DNA of 64,000 bases from UBA5972 sp964588725 (GCA_964588725.1 CAZPQL010000002.1:26358-90357), one strand, 5' to 3'; shown: positions 51,383-60,373, counted from the first letter of the stretch. The notes: generated from the letters alone by a model not told the origin. A program made the numbers and translations.

Positions 51383-52231
51383 ATGACTTATTCTCCCGGC
51401 GCTGCCCCCGGAACAGGCAAAATACCAAAACCTGCGACCAACCGGTTCGGCGCACCTTCCGACGCTCCCAGGATACCCAGTGATCACCGTGCACGCCACG
51501 TCGCGGCCACAGAAAAAATCGCGTCGCGTGCTAAAAAAGAAATCGTCCGCAGTAAAAATTTTGCGGTCTCTGCGCTTATGCCTGACGGCGAGGTCCGCAA
51601 GTTCACCTATACCGCCGCGTCGCCGGAGTTTCTGGAAAATATTTGCGCGCGATTTGGACGCGGCACGCTGATCGACACAGATAGTGGACCCACCGCCGTC
51701 GAAGACCTGCAACCGGGAACACAGGTCAGGACCAAAGACAATGGCTGGCAAACCCTGAAATGGATAGGCTCGTGTTCGTGTGACGGCTCTGACTTCAAGG
51801 ATGAGGACCGGTTGCCACTGCGGATCAAGGCTGACGCGCTTGGCCAGTTGCGGCCGGAACACGATCTGTTGGTCACGCCGGGTTTTCGCGTTTTATTAAA
51901 TCATCCCAACTGCGCAGCTTTGTTTGACACGGCTGAAACATTGGCGTCAGCAATCGATCTGATCGATTCCAGTTCCATTTTGCGGTTGCGGCCGCGTGGC
52001 ACGCTGTGGTTTTACAACCTGATGTTTGACGCCCACCAGATTATCAAAGTCAACGGTCTGGAATCCGAAAGCTTCCATCCCGGAAATTTCGGTGTCAACG
52101 TGCTTGGTTCTGACGAGCTATTTCAGATGCGGCAGATTTTCCCGCACCTTCGCGGTGATTTGGGTGGCTTTGGCCGCACGGCGCGCCCGATTTTGCGCAA
52201 CTTTGAATCCGAAATACTGAAAGTTGGTTGA
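51383..52231 (+). CDS. Hint-domain protein lacking the catalytic cysteine
   Basis: A 282-residue protein. The Hint_2 core is recognisable from about residue 90: GTLIDTDSGPTAVEDLQPGT, VRTKDNGWQTLKWIGS and HDLLVTPGFRVLL. In the usual Rhodobacterales family the domain opens CFTPGTLI and contains SPQHR; here these are RFGRGTLI and TPGFR, so the nucleophilic Cys and the His appear to be lost and self-cleavage is unlikely. The N-terminal 80 residues are basic and without a known fold. These proteins are often secreted by type I systems; no export signal or calcium-binding repeats are visible here. Confidence 0.75.
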   Translation: MTYSPGAAPGTGKIPKPATNRFGAPSDAPRIPSDHRARHVAATEKIASRAKKEIVRSKNFAVSALMPDGEVRKFTYTAASPEFLENICARFGRGTLIDTDSGPTAVEDLQPGTQVRTKDNGWQTLKWIGSCSCDGSDFKDEDRLPLRIKADALGQLRPEHDLLVTPGFRVLLNHPNCAALFDTAETLASAIDLIDSSSILRLRPRGTLWFYNLMFDAHQIIKVNGLESESFHPGNFGVNVLGSDELFQMRQIFPHLRGDLGGFGRTARPILRNFESEILKVG

Positions 52232-52250
52232 ACCGGGACACCCGGTTACT

Positions 52251-52742
52251 TTAATGGTTTTCGTGGTCGAGCACCTCAAAAGGCACGCCCGGCGCTTTCT
52301 TTGCGCCGCGTATAACAAGTGATGTTTTCACACTGGCCACGTTGTCAGCGGAGGTCAATTCTTCGGTCAGAAAATTCTGAAAAGTAGACAGATCCGGCGC
52401 GACGCACTTAAGAATAAAATCAATTTCGCCGTTCAGCATGTGGCATTCGCGGACCAGCGGCCACCCCCGGCAGCGTTGTTCAAATGCCGACAGGTCGACC
52501 TCGGCCTGACTGTGCAAGCCAACCATAGCAAAAACCTGGACCTCGAAACCCAATTCGCGGGCATTGACGTCGGCGTGGTAACCTTTGATCAGTCCGGTTT
52601 CCTCTAGTGTGCGCACACGGCGCAGACAGGGCGGCGCCGAAATACCGACGCGGCGGGCCAGTTCAACGTTTGTCATGCGACCGTTATCCTGTAGCTCCGC
52701 GATAATCTTACGATCAATGGGATCAAGTTTACTGCCCGGCAT
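52251..52742 (-). CDS. Lrp/AsnC family transcriptional regulator
   Basis: A 163-residue regulator with an N-terminal winged helix-turn-helix (LDPIDRKIIAELQDNGRMTN and VELARRVGISAPPCLRRVRT) and a C-terminal RAM ligand-binding/oligomerisation domain (from about residue 75, EVQVFAMVGLHSQAEVDL). It is divergent from trxB across about 300 bases and may regulate itself and trxB; relatives respond to leucine or other amino acids. Confidence 0.92.
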   Translation of the reverse strand: MPGSKLDPIDRKIIAELQDNGRMTNVELARRVGISAPPCLRRVRTLEETGLIKGYHADVNARELGFEVQVFAMVGLHSQAEVDLSAFEQRCRGWPLVRECHMLNGEIDFILKCVAPDLSTFQNFLTEELTSADNVASVKTSLVIRGAKKAPGVPFEVLDHENH

Positions 52743-53045
52743 CCGCTGTTATCCTTTACCCAAAGCCGCAACCTTTAAACATGATTCAGCGGCGCGGCGC
52801 CGAATTATTTTTATCACGCGCGATGTGGACCCAATACCAGTACCAACTGTTCAGATTGCGCTTTGACTCCGAAACTTATTACCGAATTCGTGGGCTGTGC
52901 GCAATAAAGTTTCGCATTCGCGCAATATTTGGTCGCAGACCTCGATGTTTCTGACGGACGTTCACAAATATGTCTGCACGGCTTTCGCTCCACCCAGCTC
53001 CTTACTATATAGCATCCACCTCAACGCACCAAAGCGAGCCAACAC
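52743..53045. other. Divergent promoter region, Lrp regulator / trxB
   Basis: No gene seen. GCGCAATA occurs twice in direct orientation (52899-52906 and 52920-52927), 21 bases or two helical turns apart, a plausible regulator site. A TATATAGCA stretch near 53006-53014 could be a trxB -10 region. Confidence 0.4.
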
Positions 53046-53990
53046 ATGCCTGAAACCCGCCATACCCGACTTCTCATCATTGGATCCGGCCCCGCGGGTT
53101 ACACCGCGGGAGTCTATGCCGCGCGTGCCATGCTTGAACCTGTTCTGGTGCAGGGGATCGAGCCGGGCGGCCAGTTGACCACGACGACCGAAGTCGAAAA
53201 CTGGCCCGGCGACACCGAAGTTCAGGGCCCCGATCTGATGGTGCGGATGCAGGAACACGCCACCGCCATGGGCGTTGACGTTGTGATGGATTTCATTACC
53301 GATCTGGACCTGTCCAAACGTCCTTTCACCGCCAAAAGCGACGGGCAGACGTATACTGCGGATGCGGTGGTTCTTGCGACCGGAGCACGCGCCAAATGGC
53401 TGGGAATGGAATCAGAGGAAAAATACAAGGGCTTTGGCGTTTCCGCCTGCGCCACCTGCGACGGATTTTTCTATCGCGGGCAGGAAATTGTGGTGATCGG
53501 TGGTGGCAACACCGCGGTTGAGGAAGCGCTGTTTTTGACAAAATTCGCGTCCAAAGTGACGCTGATCCACCGCCGTGACGAACTGCGTTCAGAAAAAATT
53601 CTGGCGGATCGTTTGTTGAAGAACGACAAGATCGAACCGCTGTGGTTTCACGAACTGGACGCAGTACTTGGCGAGGAAAATCCTCTGGGCGTCACTGGGG
53701 TGCGCGTCAAACACACCAAAACCGGCGAAACCCACGAAATTCCCTGCAAAGGCGTGTTTGTCGCCATCGGTCATTCGCCGGCATCCGAATTGGTGACCGA
53801 TCAGTTGGAAACTCATATGGGCGGCTATGTGGTAGTCAATCCCGGCAGCACCGAAACCTCGATCGCCGGTGTTTTTGCGGCGGGGGATTTGACCGATCAT
53901 CTGTATCGTCAGGCGGTCACCTCGGCGGGCATGGGGTGCATGGCGGCGCTGGACGCCGAGCGGTTCTTGTCCGGAGAAGACAGTCAATAA
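53046..53990 (+). CDS. trxB: Thioredoxin reductase
   Basis: A 314-residue NADPH-dependent flavoenzyme. FAD binding is LLIIGSGPAGYTAGVYAARA at the N-terminus, the redox-active disulfide is CATC (Cys135 and Cys138 in SACATCDGFFY), and VVIGGGNTAVEEALFL is the NADPH motif. GVFAAGDLTDHLYRQAVTSA closes the FAD domain. Length and motifs match the low-molecular-weight bacterial type. sat-cysC follows on the same strand after 134 bases. Confidence 0.97.
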   Translation: MPETRHTRLLIIGSGPAGYTAGVYAARAMLEPVLVQGIEPGGQLTTTTEVENWPGDTEVQGPDLMVRMQEHATAMGVDVVMDFITDLDLSKRPFTAKSDGQTYTADAVVLATGARAKWLGMESEEKYKGFGVSACATCDGFFYRGQEIVVIGGGNTAVEEALFLTKFASKVTLIHRRDELRSEKILADRLLKNDKIEPLWFHELDAVLGEENPLGVTGVRVKHTKTGETHEIPCKGVFVAIGHSPASELVTDQLETHMGGYVVVNPGSTETSIAGVFAAGDLTDHLYRQAVTSAGMGCMAALDAERFLSGEDSQ

Positions 53991-54035
53991 CCACCTGTGC
54001 ATTTTTTACAGCATCAACGCAAAATTCGAATACCG

Positions 54036-54062
54036 GCATTGCAAGTTTACAGCTTGCAAAGC
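54036..54062. repeat. Inverted repeat between trxB and sat-cysC
   Basis: TTGCAAG (54039-54045) and CTTGCAA (54053-54059) with a 7-base loop, extended by GC/GC pairs across one A-A mismatch. There is no T run, so an operator or leader stem is more likely than a terminator. Confidence 0.4.
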
Positions 54063-54124
54063 AAAAGACGCGTGACGTAATTGGGTGCAAGCCCATAGGT
54101 TTACGCGATATTAGCGAGAGAATA

Positions 54125-55831
54125 ATGCGAAATTCGAACACCGAGCCGGTTACAGAGTTATACGTTTCCTTTGATAGCGCACAGAAACTGAAAGCAGAGG
54201 CCGCCGAACTGCCCAGTTGGGATCTGAGCCCGCGCCAAACCTGCGATCTGGAACTGTTGATGAACGGTGGTTTTTCACCGCTCAAGGGGTTTCTGGGCAA
54301 AGCCGATTACGAAAGCGTTGTCGACAACATGCGACTGGCGGATGGTGCACTATGGCCAATTCCGATCACGCTGGATGTTTCGCAAAAATTTGCCGGCGGT
54401 ATCAAAGAAGGACAGGACATTGCCCTGCGTGACGCGGAAGGCGTCATTCTGGCGATTCTGTCGATCAGCGACATATATGTCCCCGATAAAGCACGTGAAG
54501 CCGAAATGGTATTTGGTGCCGATGATGACGCGCATCCGGCGGTCAACTATCTTCATAACGTCGCGGGGAGTACCTATCTTGGAGGTGCGATCACCGGCCT
54601 GCAGCAACCTATTCACTACGATTTTCGCGGTTTGCGCGACACGCCAAATGAACTGCGGGCGCGATTTCGCAAACTGGGGTGGTCGCGCGTCGTGGCCTTT
54701 CAAACCCGCAACCCGCTGCACCGCGCTCATCAGGAACTGACGTTTCGTGCCGCAAAAGAAAAACAGGCCAATCTGCTAATCCATCCGGTCGTCGGCATGA
54801 CCAATCCCGGCGACACCGATCACTTTACCCGTGTGCGGTGTTACGATGCGGTGCTCGACCAATATCCGTCTTCGACCACGTCGATGAGCCTGCTGAATCT
54901 GGCGATGCGTATGGCTGGCCCACGCGAAGCCGTCTGGCACGGGCTGATCCGCAAGAACCACGGCTGCACCCACATTATCGTCGGCCACGATCACGCCGGT
55001 CCCGGGCAAAATTCCAAAGGGGGAGATTTTTATGGCCCCTACGACGCACAGGACCTGTTTCGCGCGCATCAGGATGAAATGGGCATCGAAATGGTCGATT
55101 TCAAACATATGGTTTATGTGCAGGAACGCGCACAGTACGAACCCGCCGACCAGGTCGGGGACGGTGTGACGGTTTTGAATATTTCCGACGCCGAGATGCG
55201 CCGCCGCCTGTCCGAAGGTCTGGAAATTCCCGAATGGTTTTCTTTCCCCGCCGTTGTGGAAGAATTGCGCCGCACGCGCCCGCCGCGCGCCGAACAGGGG
55301 TTCACAGTGTTTTTTACCGGCTTTTCCGGTTCGGGCAAATCGACGATTGCCAATGCGTTGATGGTCAAGCTGATGGAAATGGGCGGGCGGCCTGTTACTT
55401 TGCTCGACGGCGACCTTGTGCGCAAGAACCTGAGCTCAGAGCTTGGTTTTTCCAAAGAACACCGCGATCTGAATATCCGGCGTATCGGCTATGTTGCGTC
55501 GGAAATCACCAAAAACGGCGGCATTGCCATTTGCGCGCCGATTGCGCCCTACGCCAGCACGCGCCGTGCGGTGCGCGAAGACGTCGAAAATTTCGGTGCC
55601 TTTGTCGAAGTGCATGTGTCCACGTCGATCGAAGAATGCGAAAGACGCGACCGCAAAGGATTGTACAAGCTGGCGCGCGCGGGAAAAATCGAGGAATTTA
55701 CTGGAATTTCAGACCCTTATGATGTGCCGAACGCACCGCAGCTCAGCATCGACACCGAAAAGGTTGATGTAGACAGCTGCGCGCACCAGGTCATTCTGAA
55801 ACTTGAAAGCATGGGGCTGATTGCGGGTTAA
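54125..55831 (+). CDS. Bifunctional sulfate adenylyltransferase / adenylylsulfate kinase
   Basis: A 568-residue fusion that makes APS and then PAPS from sulfate. The ATP-sulfurylase part (about 1-385) has FQTRNPLHRAHQELTF near residue 193 and HIIVGHDHAGPGQNS. The APS kinase part starts near residue 395 with FFTGFSGSGKSTIANALM and continues with LDGDLVRKNLSSELGFSKEH and RIEEFTGISDPYDVP-like segments. The sat-cysC order matches the alphaproteobacterial and Aquifex-type bifunctional enzyme. It could feed both sulfate assimilation and the PAPS-dependent sulfotransferase encoded 3 kb upstream. The start at 54125 lacks a strong ribosome site. Confidence 0.95.
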   Translation: MRNSNTEPVTELYVSFDSAQKLKAEAAELPSWDLSPRQTCDLELLMNGGFSPLKGFLGKADYESVVDNMRLADGALWPIPITLDVSQKFAGGIKEGQDIALRDAEGVILAILSISDIYVPDKAREAEMVFGADDDAHPAVNYLHNVAGSTYLGGAITGLQQPIHYDFRGLRDTPNELRARFRKLGWSRVVAFQTRNPLHRAHQELTFRAAKEKQANLLIHPVVGMTNPGDTDHFTRVRCYDAVLDQYPSSTTSMSLLNLAMRMAGPREAVWHGLIRKNHGCTHIIVGHDHAGPGQNSKGGDFYGPYDAQDLFRAHQDEMGIEMVDFKHMVYVQERAQYEPADQVGDGVTVLNISDAEMRRRLSEGLEIPEWFSFPAVVEELRRTRPPRAEQGFTVFFTGFSGSGKSTIANALMVKLMEMGGRPVTLLDGDLVRKNLSSELGFSKEHRDLNIRRIGYVASEITKNGGIAICAPIAPYASTRRAVREDVENFGAFVEVHVSTSIEECERRDRKGLYKLARAGKIEEFTGISDPYDVPNAPQLSIDTEKVDVDSCAHQVILKLESMGLIAG

Positions 55832-55949
55832 ATCACATCGCGTTAAACTAGACACATCCAACGCTGTCTGAAATCAAAGATTTCAACGCGTTCGGTGAAA
55901 AGCGATATGCCAGGTAAAAGGCGAAATGCTGTAGCGCCGCCCGCCCGCG

Positions 55950-56927
55950 TCACTCGGCTTTTGGTGTTCTGCCAGACAAGACGGTCCTGAACCAATCCGC
56001 GTCCACATTGCCGCCACTTAAAATCAGCGCCACGCGTTTGCCCTGCATGGCAGTACGTTCCTGCATCAAAGCCGCCAGCGGCGCAGCCCCCGCACCTTCG
56101 GCTATGTTGTGGGTGGCGGTGTAGTAAAGGCGCATGGCGGCGGCGATCTCGTCGTCACTGACCGCCACAAAACGCGCGGCACCTTTGGCATAAATGTCGA
56201 AACTTTCCTGCACCGGTACGCGCACGGCCATGCCGTCGGCGATTGTGCGGGCCGAATTGGTTTCAACCAATTGTCCGGCCTCAGCCGACAATTTGGCGCA
56301 AAGCGCGCCGGTCGACACAACGCCGACGACTTTGGTTTGCAATCCCAGCGCATCGCGCGCGGCAATCACCCCGCAGATGCCCGTGCCACCACCGATGGGC
56401 ACATATACAGTGTCCAGATCGGGCACCGCGGCAAACAGCTCCAGCGCATAAGAGGCCACCCCAAGCGTCAGCGCACGGTGATACGGCGGCACGGGAAAAA
56501 GATTTTCGATTTCGGCCAGACGATACGCCTCGAGCCGCGCTTCGTCAAAATCGTCGCCGTATTCGATCAGATCCGCACCAAGTGCGCGCATCGCGGCGTT
56601 TTTCTCGCGCGAATTGCCGTGTGGCACCAGGATTTTGGCGACCAATCCGGCGGCGATGGCCGCGCGCGCCTGACTTTGTCCGTGATTGCCCCGCGTCGCC
56701 GTGATGATGCCGCGACTGTTAGGATGCGTGCGCCGCAGCCAGTCGATAAAGGTGATGCCGCCGCGTATTTTGAAAGCCCCGATCGGGGTATGGTTTTCGT
56801 GCTTGACCCAAACGCTTGCCCCGGATTCGCGACTCAGGAGCGGCCACAAATGCTGGGCAGTCGGCAGCATCTGGCTGTACACCAGCGCGGCAGCTGCCTT
56901 GAGTTCGTCAAGCGTAATCGTGGTCAT
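55950..56927 (-). CDS. Threonine dehydratase-like PLP enzyme
   Basis: A 325-residue fold-type II enzyme from the ATG complementary to 56925-56927. Lys53 in KHENHTPIGAFKIRGG is the PLP lysine, RGNHGQSQARAAIAAG is the Asn-containing substrate loop, and VYVPIGGGTGICGVIAARDA binds the cofactor phosphate. It lacks the ACT domain of biosynthetic IlvA, so it is a catabolic or side-specificity member (threonine, serine or hydroxy-amino acid dehydratase; EutB belongs to the same group). It is monocistronic. Confidence 0.87.
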   Translation of the reverse strand: MTTITLDELKAAAALVYSQMLPTAQHLWPLLSRESGASVWVKHENHTPIGAFKIRGGITFIDWLRRTHPNSRGIITATRGNHGQSQARAAIAAGLVAKILVPHGNSREKNAAMRALGADLIEYGDDFDEARLEAYRLAEIENLFPVPPYHRALTLGVASYALELFAAVPDLDTVYVPIGGGTGICGVIAARDALGLQTKVVGVVSTGALCAKLSAEAGQLVETNSARTIADGMAVRVPVQESFDIYAKGAARFVAVSDDEIAAAMRLYYTATHNIAEGAGAAPLAALMQERTAMQGKRVALILSGGNVDADWFRTVLSGRTPKAE

Positions 56928-57008
56928 TGGACGTCCGGGAAACATAGCAGACGCCAAACCTATGACGGGCGGGCGCGGCGTTGCAACCCCCTCCTGCCGG
57001 TGTCCGCA

Positions 57009-57236
57009 TCAATGGGTGTGGACAGGGTGCATTTCGTTTTCGCGCGCCAAATAAAACGCGGTTTGCCGGTCGCGCACCAGCGCCAGCCTTTGCCCGTCGG
57101 AATCGTGAACGGCATAAATGTTTTTCAAACCTTCCGACTGATCGCGCAAGTCTTTGGGCAGATCGGCGACCGCGACGGCGCGTATATAAACGATTTGCCG
57201 CGCCGCCGGTTGCGCGAAGGTTACTTTTTGATCCAT
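57009..57236 (-). CDS. DUF1150 family protein
   Basis: A 75-residue protein with the family core IVYIRAVAVADLPKDL and NIYAVHDSDGQRLALVRDRQ, ending in VHTH. The function is unknown. It follows hsp20 after four bases with a GAGGTGAAACC ribosome site. This hsp20-DUF1150 pairing is conserved in Rhodobacterales and suggests a heat-stress role. Confidence 0.88.
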   Translation of the reverse strand: MDQKVTFAQPAARQIVYIRAVAVADLPKDLRDQSEGLKNIYAVHDSDGQRLALVRDRQTAFYLARENEMHPVHTH

Positions 57237-57240
57237 GGTT

Positions 57241-57645
57241 TCACCTCTTTTCGATCTTGATTGTTTTCACGACGGCGTCACGGGTCGATTGACGTAGCGC
57301 GACATACAGCAACCCGTTTTCCATTGTGGCGCCGGTGATTTCTATGCCGTCCGCCAGAACAAAACTGCGACGAAACTGTCGTGCCGCAATGCCATGGTGT
57401 AAAAACACACGTCCGCTTTGGTCGTCATTCTGGCGGCCACGGATTTCCAGTTGCCGGTCCTCAAGTGTGATCGTCAGATCGTCTTCGCCAAATCCGGCGA
57501 TGGCCAGTGTAATGCGAAAACTGTGATCAGAGGTTTGTTCAATGTTATAAGGTGGGTAGCCGTCGTTGCCTATTTTGGCGGTGCGCTCGACCAGTCGGTC
57601 CAGCCGTTCAAATCCAAGCAAAAACGGATGCGCGGCAAAAGCCAT
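57241..57645 (-). CDS. Small heat shock protein, Hsp20 family (IbpA-like)
   Basis: A 134-residue alpha-crystallin-domain chaperone. The N-terminus MAFAAHPFLLGFERLDRLVE is the usual alphaproteobacterial IbpA opening. The crystallin core contains SFRITLAIAGFGEDDLTITL, LEIRGRQNDD and a GIAARQFRRSFVLADG segment ahead of the final strand ENGLLYVAL. It holds unfolded proteins for later refolding. A sigma-32-type promoter lies upstream (57717-57749), and DUF1150 is cotranscribed. Confidence 0.94.
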   Translation of the reverse strand: MAFAAHPFLLGFERLDRLVERTAKIGNDGYPPYNIEQTSDHSFRITLAIAGFGEDDLTITLEDRQLEIRGRQNDDQSGRVFLHHGIAARQFRRSFVLADGIEITGATMENGLLYVALRQSTRDAVVKTIKIEKR

Positions 57646-57716
57646 TTTTAATTCCTTTCAAGCCCTGTTAAGCGACTTAATAACGTTCAGCCCCAAAAAA
57701 TGGCGGCGAACCATAT

Positions 57717-57749
57717 ATATGTGGTGTCTGTACGCCCGAATCGCAAGGG
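57717..57749 (-). promoter_or_regulatory. Putative heat-shock (RpoH) promoter of hsp20
   Basis: Minus strand: CCCTTGCG (complement of 57742-57749), 17-base spacer, CCACATAT (complement of 57717-57724). This agrees with CTTG...CCNNATAT-type sigma-32 promoters and sits about 72 bases before the start codon. Confidence 0.55.
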
Positions 57750-57811
57750 TCTGTGCGTGCGGCTTTATTACATGTATAACAGCGCAGAAATTGACCAACG
57801 CGGCAGACGTC

Positions 57812-58030
57812 ATGGACACATCACATAAGATGGACCGACCCGAGGTTCTGCGCATCGAGCTGGCGATGCTGGAACGCGAACACCGGGATCTTGACGACGC
57901 CATCGCGGCGCTCGACGCCGGGGGGCGCGGCGAGGTTTTGACGCTCAAGCGGCTCAAGAAACAGAAACTGGCACTAAAAGATAAAATCGCGCGAATCGAG
58001 GACGAACTCACGCCCGATATCATTGCGTGA
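57812..58030 (+). CDS. YdcH/DUF465 family small protein
   Basis: A 72-residue, highly charged helical protein from the ATG at 57812; a second ATG at 57830 (MDRPEVL) is an alternative. The core VLRIELAMLEREHRDLDDAI and LKRLKKQKLALKDKIARIED fit a two-helix coiled coil as in YdcH/DUF465. The function is unknown. It is 44 bases upstream of purE on the same strand and divergent from hsp20. Confidence 0.85.
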   Translation: MDTSHKMDRPEVLRIELAMLEREHRDLDDAIAALDAGGRGEVLTLKRLKKQKLALKDKIARIEDELTPDIIA

Positions 58031-58074
58031 ACGCCGAACAGCGTGCTAAAGCCCGACCTGCTGGAGATTTGACA

Positions 58075-58563
58075 ATGCACAAACCACAGGTCGGAATCAT
58101 CATGGGCAGCCAGTCGGACTGGTCGACCATGCGTCGCGCCGCCGACATTCTGGATGATCTGGGCGTTGATTACGAAACCAAAATCGTCTCGGCGCACCGC
58201 ACACCCGAACGTCTGTGGGACTACGGTAAAGGCGCTGTCGCCAAGGGCTTGCAGGTGATCATTGCCGGTGCGGGCGGGGCTGCGCACCTTCCGGGGATGA
58301 CGGCGTCCAAAACCCGACTTCCGGTGATCGGCGTGCCTATACAGACCAGGGCGCTTGGCGGGGTTGATTCACTCTATTCAATTGTGCAGATGCCGCGCGG
58401 ATTTCCGGTCGCTACCATGGCGATCGGCGAGGCAGGCGCAGCCAATGCAGCGTTGATGGCGGTTGGAATTCTGGCTTTGCGGGACATTGAACTGGCGACG
58501 CGGCTCGACCAGTGGCGCGCTGATCTGGCGGCGTCGGTGCCGACAGACCCCACCGATGACTAA
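58075..58563 (+). CDS. purE: 5-(carboxyamino)imidazole ribonucleotide mutase
   Basis: A 162-residue class I PurE that converts N5-CAIR to CAIR in purine synthesis. I use the ATG at 58075 after a CTGGAGATTTGAC ribosome site. IIMGSQSDWSTMRRA and VSAHRTPERLWDYGKGA are the family signatures, followed by AGGAAHLPGMTASKT. It overlaps purK by 8 bases, and the two products act in sequence. Confidence 0.97.
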   Translation: MHKPQVGIIMGSQSDWSTMRRAADILDDLGVDYETKIVSAHRTPERLWDYGKGAVAKGLQVIIAGAGGAAHLPGMTASKTRLPVIGVPIQTRALGGVDSLYSIVQMPRGFPVATMAIGEAGAANAALMAVGILALRDIELATRLDQWRADLAASVPTDPTDD

Positions 58564-59629
58564 GATTCTGGCACCGGGTGATACCGTGGGCATTCTGGGT
58601 GGTGGACAACTGGGCCGGATGCTGGCGCTGGCGGCGGCGCGGCTGGGGCTGAATTGCCATATTTTTGAACCACAACCGTCTCCACCCGCCGGTCAGGTCG
58701 CCCACCGTGTGACGACCGCTGACTATGACGACCACGCCGCCCTGAGGGCCTTTGCCGGTTCCGTTGACGTGGTGACGTTTGAATTTGAAAACATACCTTT
58801 GGGCGTGCTGGACACCATAGAATCGGTCACCAACATCTACCCGCCACAAAAGGCACTGGCTGTGTCGCAGGATCGTGTGGCGGAAAAAGGTTTTTTGACC
58901 GATCTGGGGTTTCAGGTCGCGCCTTACGCACCCGTTGATACCCCCGCCGACTTTGACGCGGCGGTTGCGATAACCGGAACACCCGCCATTTTGAAAACCC
59001 GGCGATTTGGTTATGACGGCAAAGGCCAGTTGAAAGTGACGGAAGAGGCCATCAGTGACGCGCTGCGCGATCTCATGCAAAGCGCGCCCTGCGTGTTGGA
59101 AAGTTTCGTCGATTTCACCCGTGAAATTTCGGTCATCGGCGCGCGTAATCCTGATGGTCAGGTTGCGTGTTTTGATCCCGGTGAGAATGTGCACAAGAAC
59201 GGCATTCTGTCCACGACCACGGTTCCGGCGCAACTAACGGCGGCGCAGCGCACCGATGCGGTTATCCTGACCGGCCGCATTATGAACGCGCTGAACTACG
59301 TGGGTGTAATGGGTGTCGAACTGTTTGTCACGCCAGCTGGTCTTTTGGTCAATGAGATCGCACCGCGCGTTCACAACTCGGGCCACTGGACCCAAAACGG
59401 CTGTGTAATCGACCAGTTCGAACAGCATATTCGTGCCGTTGCCGGCTGGCCGATGGGCGACGCGCGCCGGCATTCAAATGTGACTATGACCAACCTGATC
59501 GGCAATGCGGTTCAGGATATTGATGGTCTGCGCGGCGACCCTGACGTAGCGTTGCATTTATACGGCAAAGCCGAGGTGCGCGCAGGACGCAAAATGGGCC
59601 ATTCCAACAGGATCACCGGTCCGGCTTAG
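58556..59629 (+). CDS. purK: 5-(carboxyamino)imidazole ribonucleotide synthase
   Basis: A 357-residue ATP-grasp enzyme that carboxylates AIR with bicarbonate and ATP to N5-CAIR. VGILGGGQLGRMLALAAARL is the N-terminal Rossmann-like motif, KTRRFGYDGKGQ the ATP-grasp lysine segment, and VNEIAPRVHNSGHWTQNGC the metal and substrate loop. It follows purE with an 8-base overlap and is convergent with a lipase gene. Confidence 0.97.
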   Translation: MTKILAPGDTVGILGGGQLGRMLALAAARLGLNCHIFEPQPSPPAGQVAHRVTTADYDDHAALRAFAGSVDVVTFEFENIPLGVLDTIESVTNIYPPQKALAVSQDRVAEKGFLTDLGFQVAPYAPVDTPADFDAAVAITGTPAILKTRRFGYDGKGQLKVTEEAISDALRDLMQSAPCVLESFVDFTREISVIGARNPDGQVACFDPGENVHKNGILSTTTVPAQLTAAQRTDAVILTGRIMNALNYVGVMGVELFVTPAGLLVNEIAPRVHNSGHWTQNGCVIDQFEQHIRAVAGWPMGDARRHSNVTMTNLIGNAVQDIDGLRGDPDVALHLYGKAEVRAGRKMGHSNRITGPA

Positions 59630-59638
59630 CGCGCGGAG

Positions 59639-60373
59639 CTATTTCAGTTTCTCTACCAGTTTGAAAAACGTGAGCCCGTGGTCGAATGCGCCGTTTTTCA
59701 GAAACTCCAGCGTTTGGGCAATCACAAACGGATTCTGCATCATGAACGTATGCGTGGCAGGCAGCACGATGTGATCGCTCATGCCGTCCAGCCGTGTGCT
59801 TTCAACCGATACTTTACCGTCGTCGCGCCCCTTGATCACATAGCTGAACAACGGGCTGACCGAGCGGCTGCCGGCAATGATCCCCACCTCGAATGCCGCC
59901 GGTCCCAATGTCGCCGAAACGCCCGTGTCACCTGTCCCCAGCTCAAGTCCAGCCGGGCCGTTAAACCACCCGAACACCGATAAATCGCCAAAAGCATTGA
60001 CGATTTCACTGCCGTGATTGGGTGGCGCCAACATCACGACGCGCCCCAGATTGTCTGGAATCCCGTTCTGCAAGTAGGCGCGCACCAAAAGACCGCCCAT
60101 CGAGTGCGTGACAAAATTAACCTTTTGGCCGGGGCCGCACTGTTTCACTGCACGCGGCACGACGGTCGTGACCAGATCATCAAATCGCGTGGTCGTGGAA
60201 GGATACGACGTATTTACGGTCGTATATCCGCTGAGTTCCAAAGCCAGTTCCATCGCCTTGAGCGACGTGGCCGTGCGCGCCAACCCGTGCAGCATCACGA
60301 CGCAATCGGCGTGCACCGCAACGGGCGACATCGTCAGCGCCAGAATAACAGCAATAAAACGGACTCTGGACAT
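59639..60373 (-). CDS. Exported lipase/esterase, alpha/beta hydrolase
   Basis: A 244-residue protein with a Sec signal (MSRVRFIAVILALTMSPVAVHA). The nucleophile elbow is THSMGG with Ser91; VVMLHGLARTATSLKAME gives the oxyanion strand, and MLAPPNHGSEIVNAFG is typical of periplasmic PGAP1/lipase-like hydrolases. The catalytic His is probably in LPATHTFMMQNP. The substrate is unknown. It follows the EamA transporter gene by three bases. Confidence 0.85.
   Translation of the reverse strand: MSRVRFIAVILALTMSPVAVHADCVVMLHGLARTATSLKAMELALELSGYTTVNTSYPSTTTRFDDLVTTVVPRAVKQCGPGQKVNFVTHSMGGLLVRAYLQNGIPDNLGRVVMLAPPNHGSEIVNAFGDLSVFGWFNGPAGLELGTGDTGVSATLGPAAFEVGIIAGSRSVSPLFSYVIKGRDDGKVSVESTRLDGMSDHIVLPATHTFMMQNPFVIAQTLEFLKNGAFDHGLTFFKLVEKLK

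Noticed and set aside
54000..54124. SAM-type riboswitch before sat-cysC
   Set aside because: The inverted repeat and small stems do not match SAM-II, SAM/SAH or other motifs that I can recall.
57646..57716. ROSE or fourU RNA thermometer in the hsp20 leader
   Set aside because: The AAGGAA ribosome site has no convincing UUCC/UUUU partner in the short leader; only a TTAAG-CGA-CTTAA mini-hairpin is visible.
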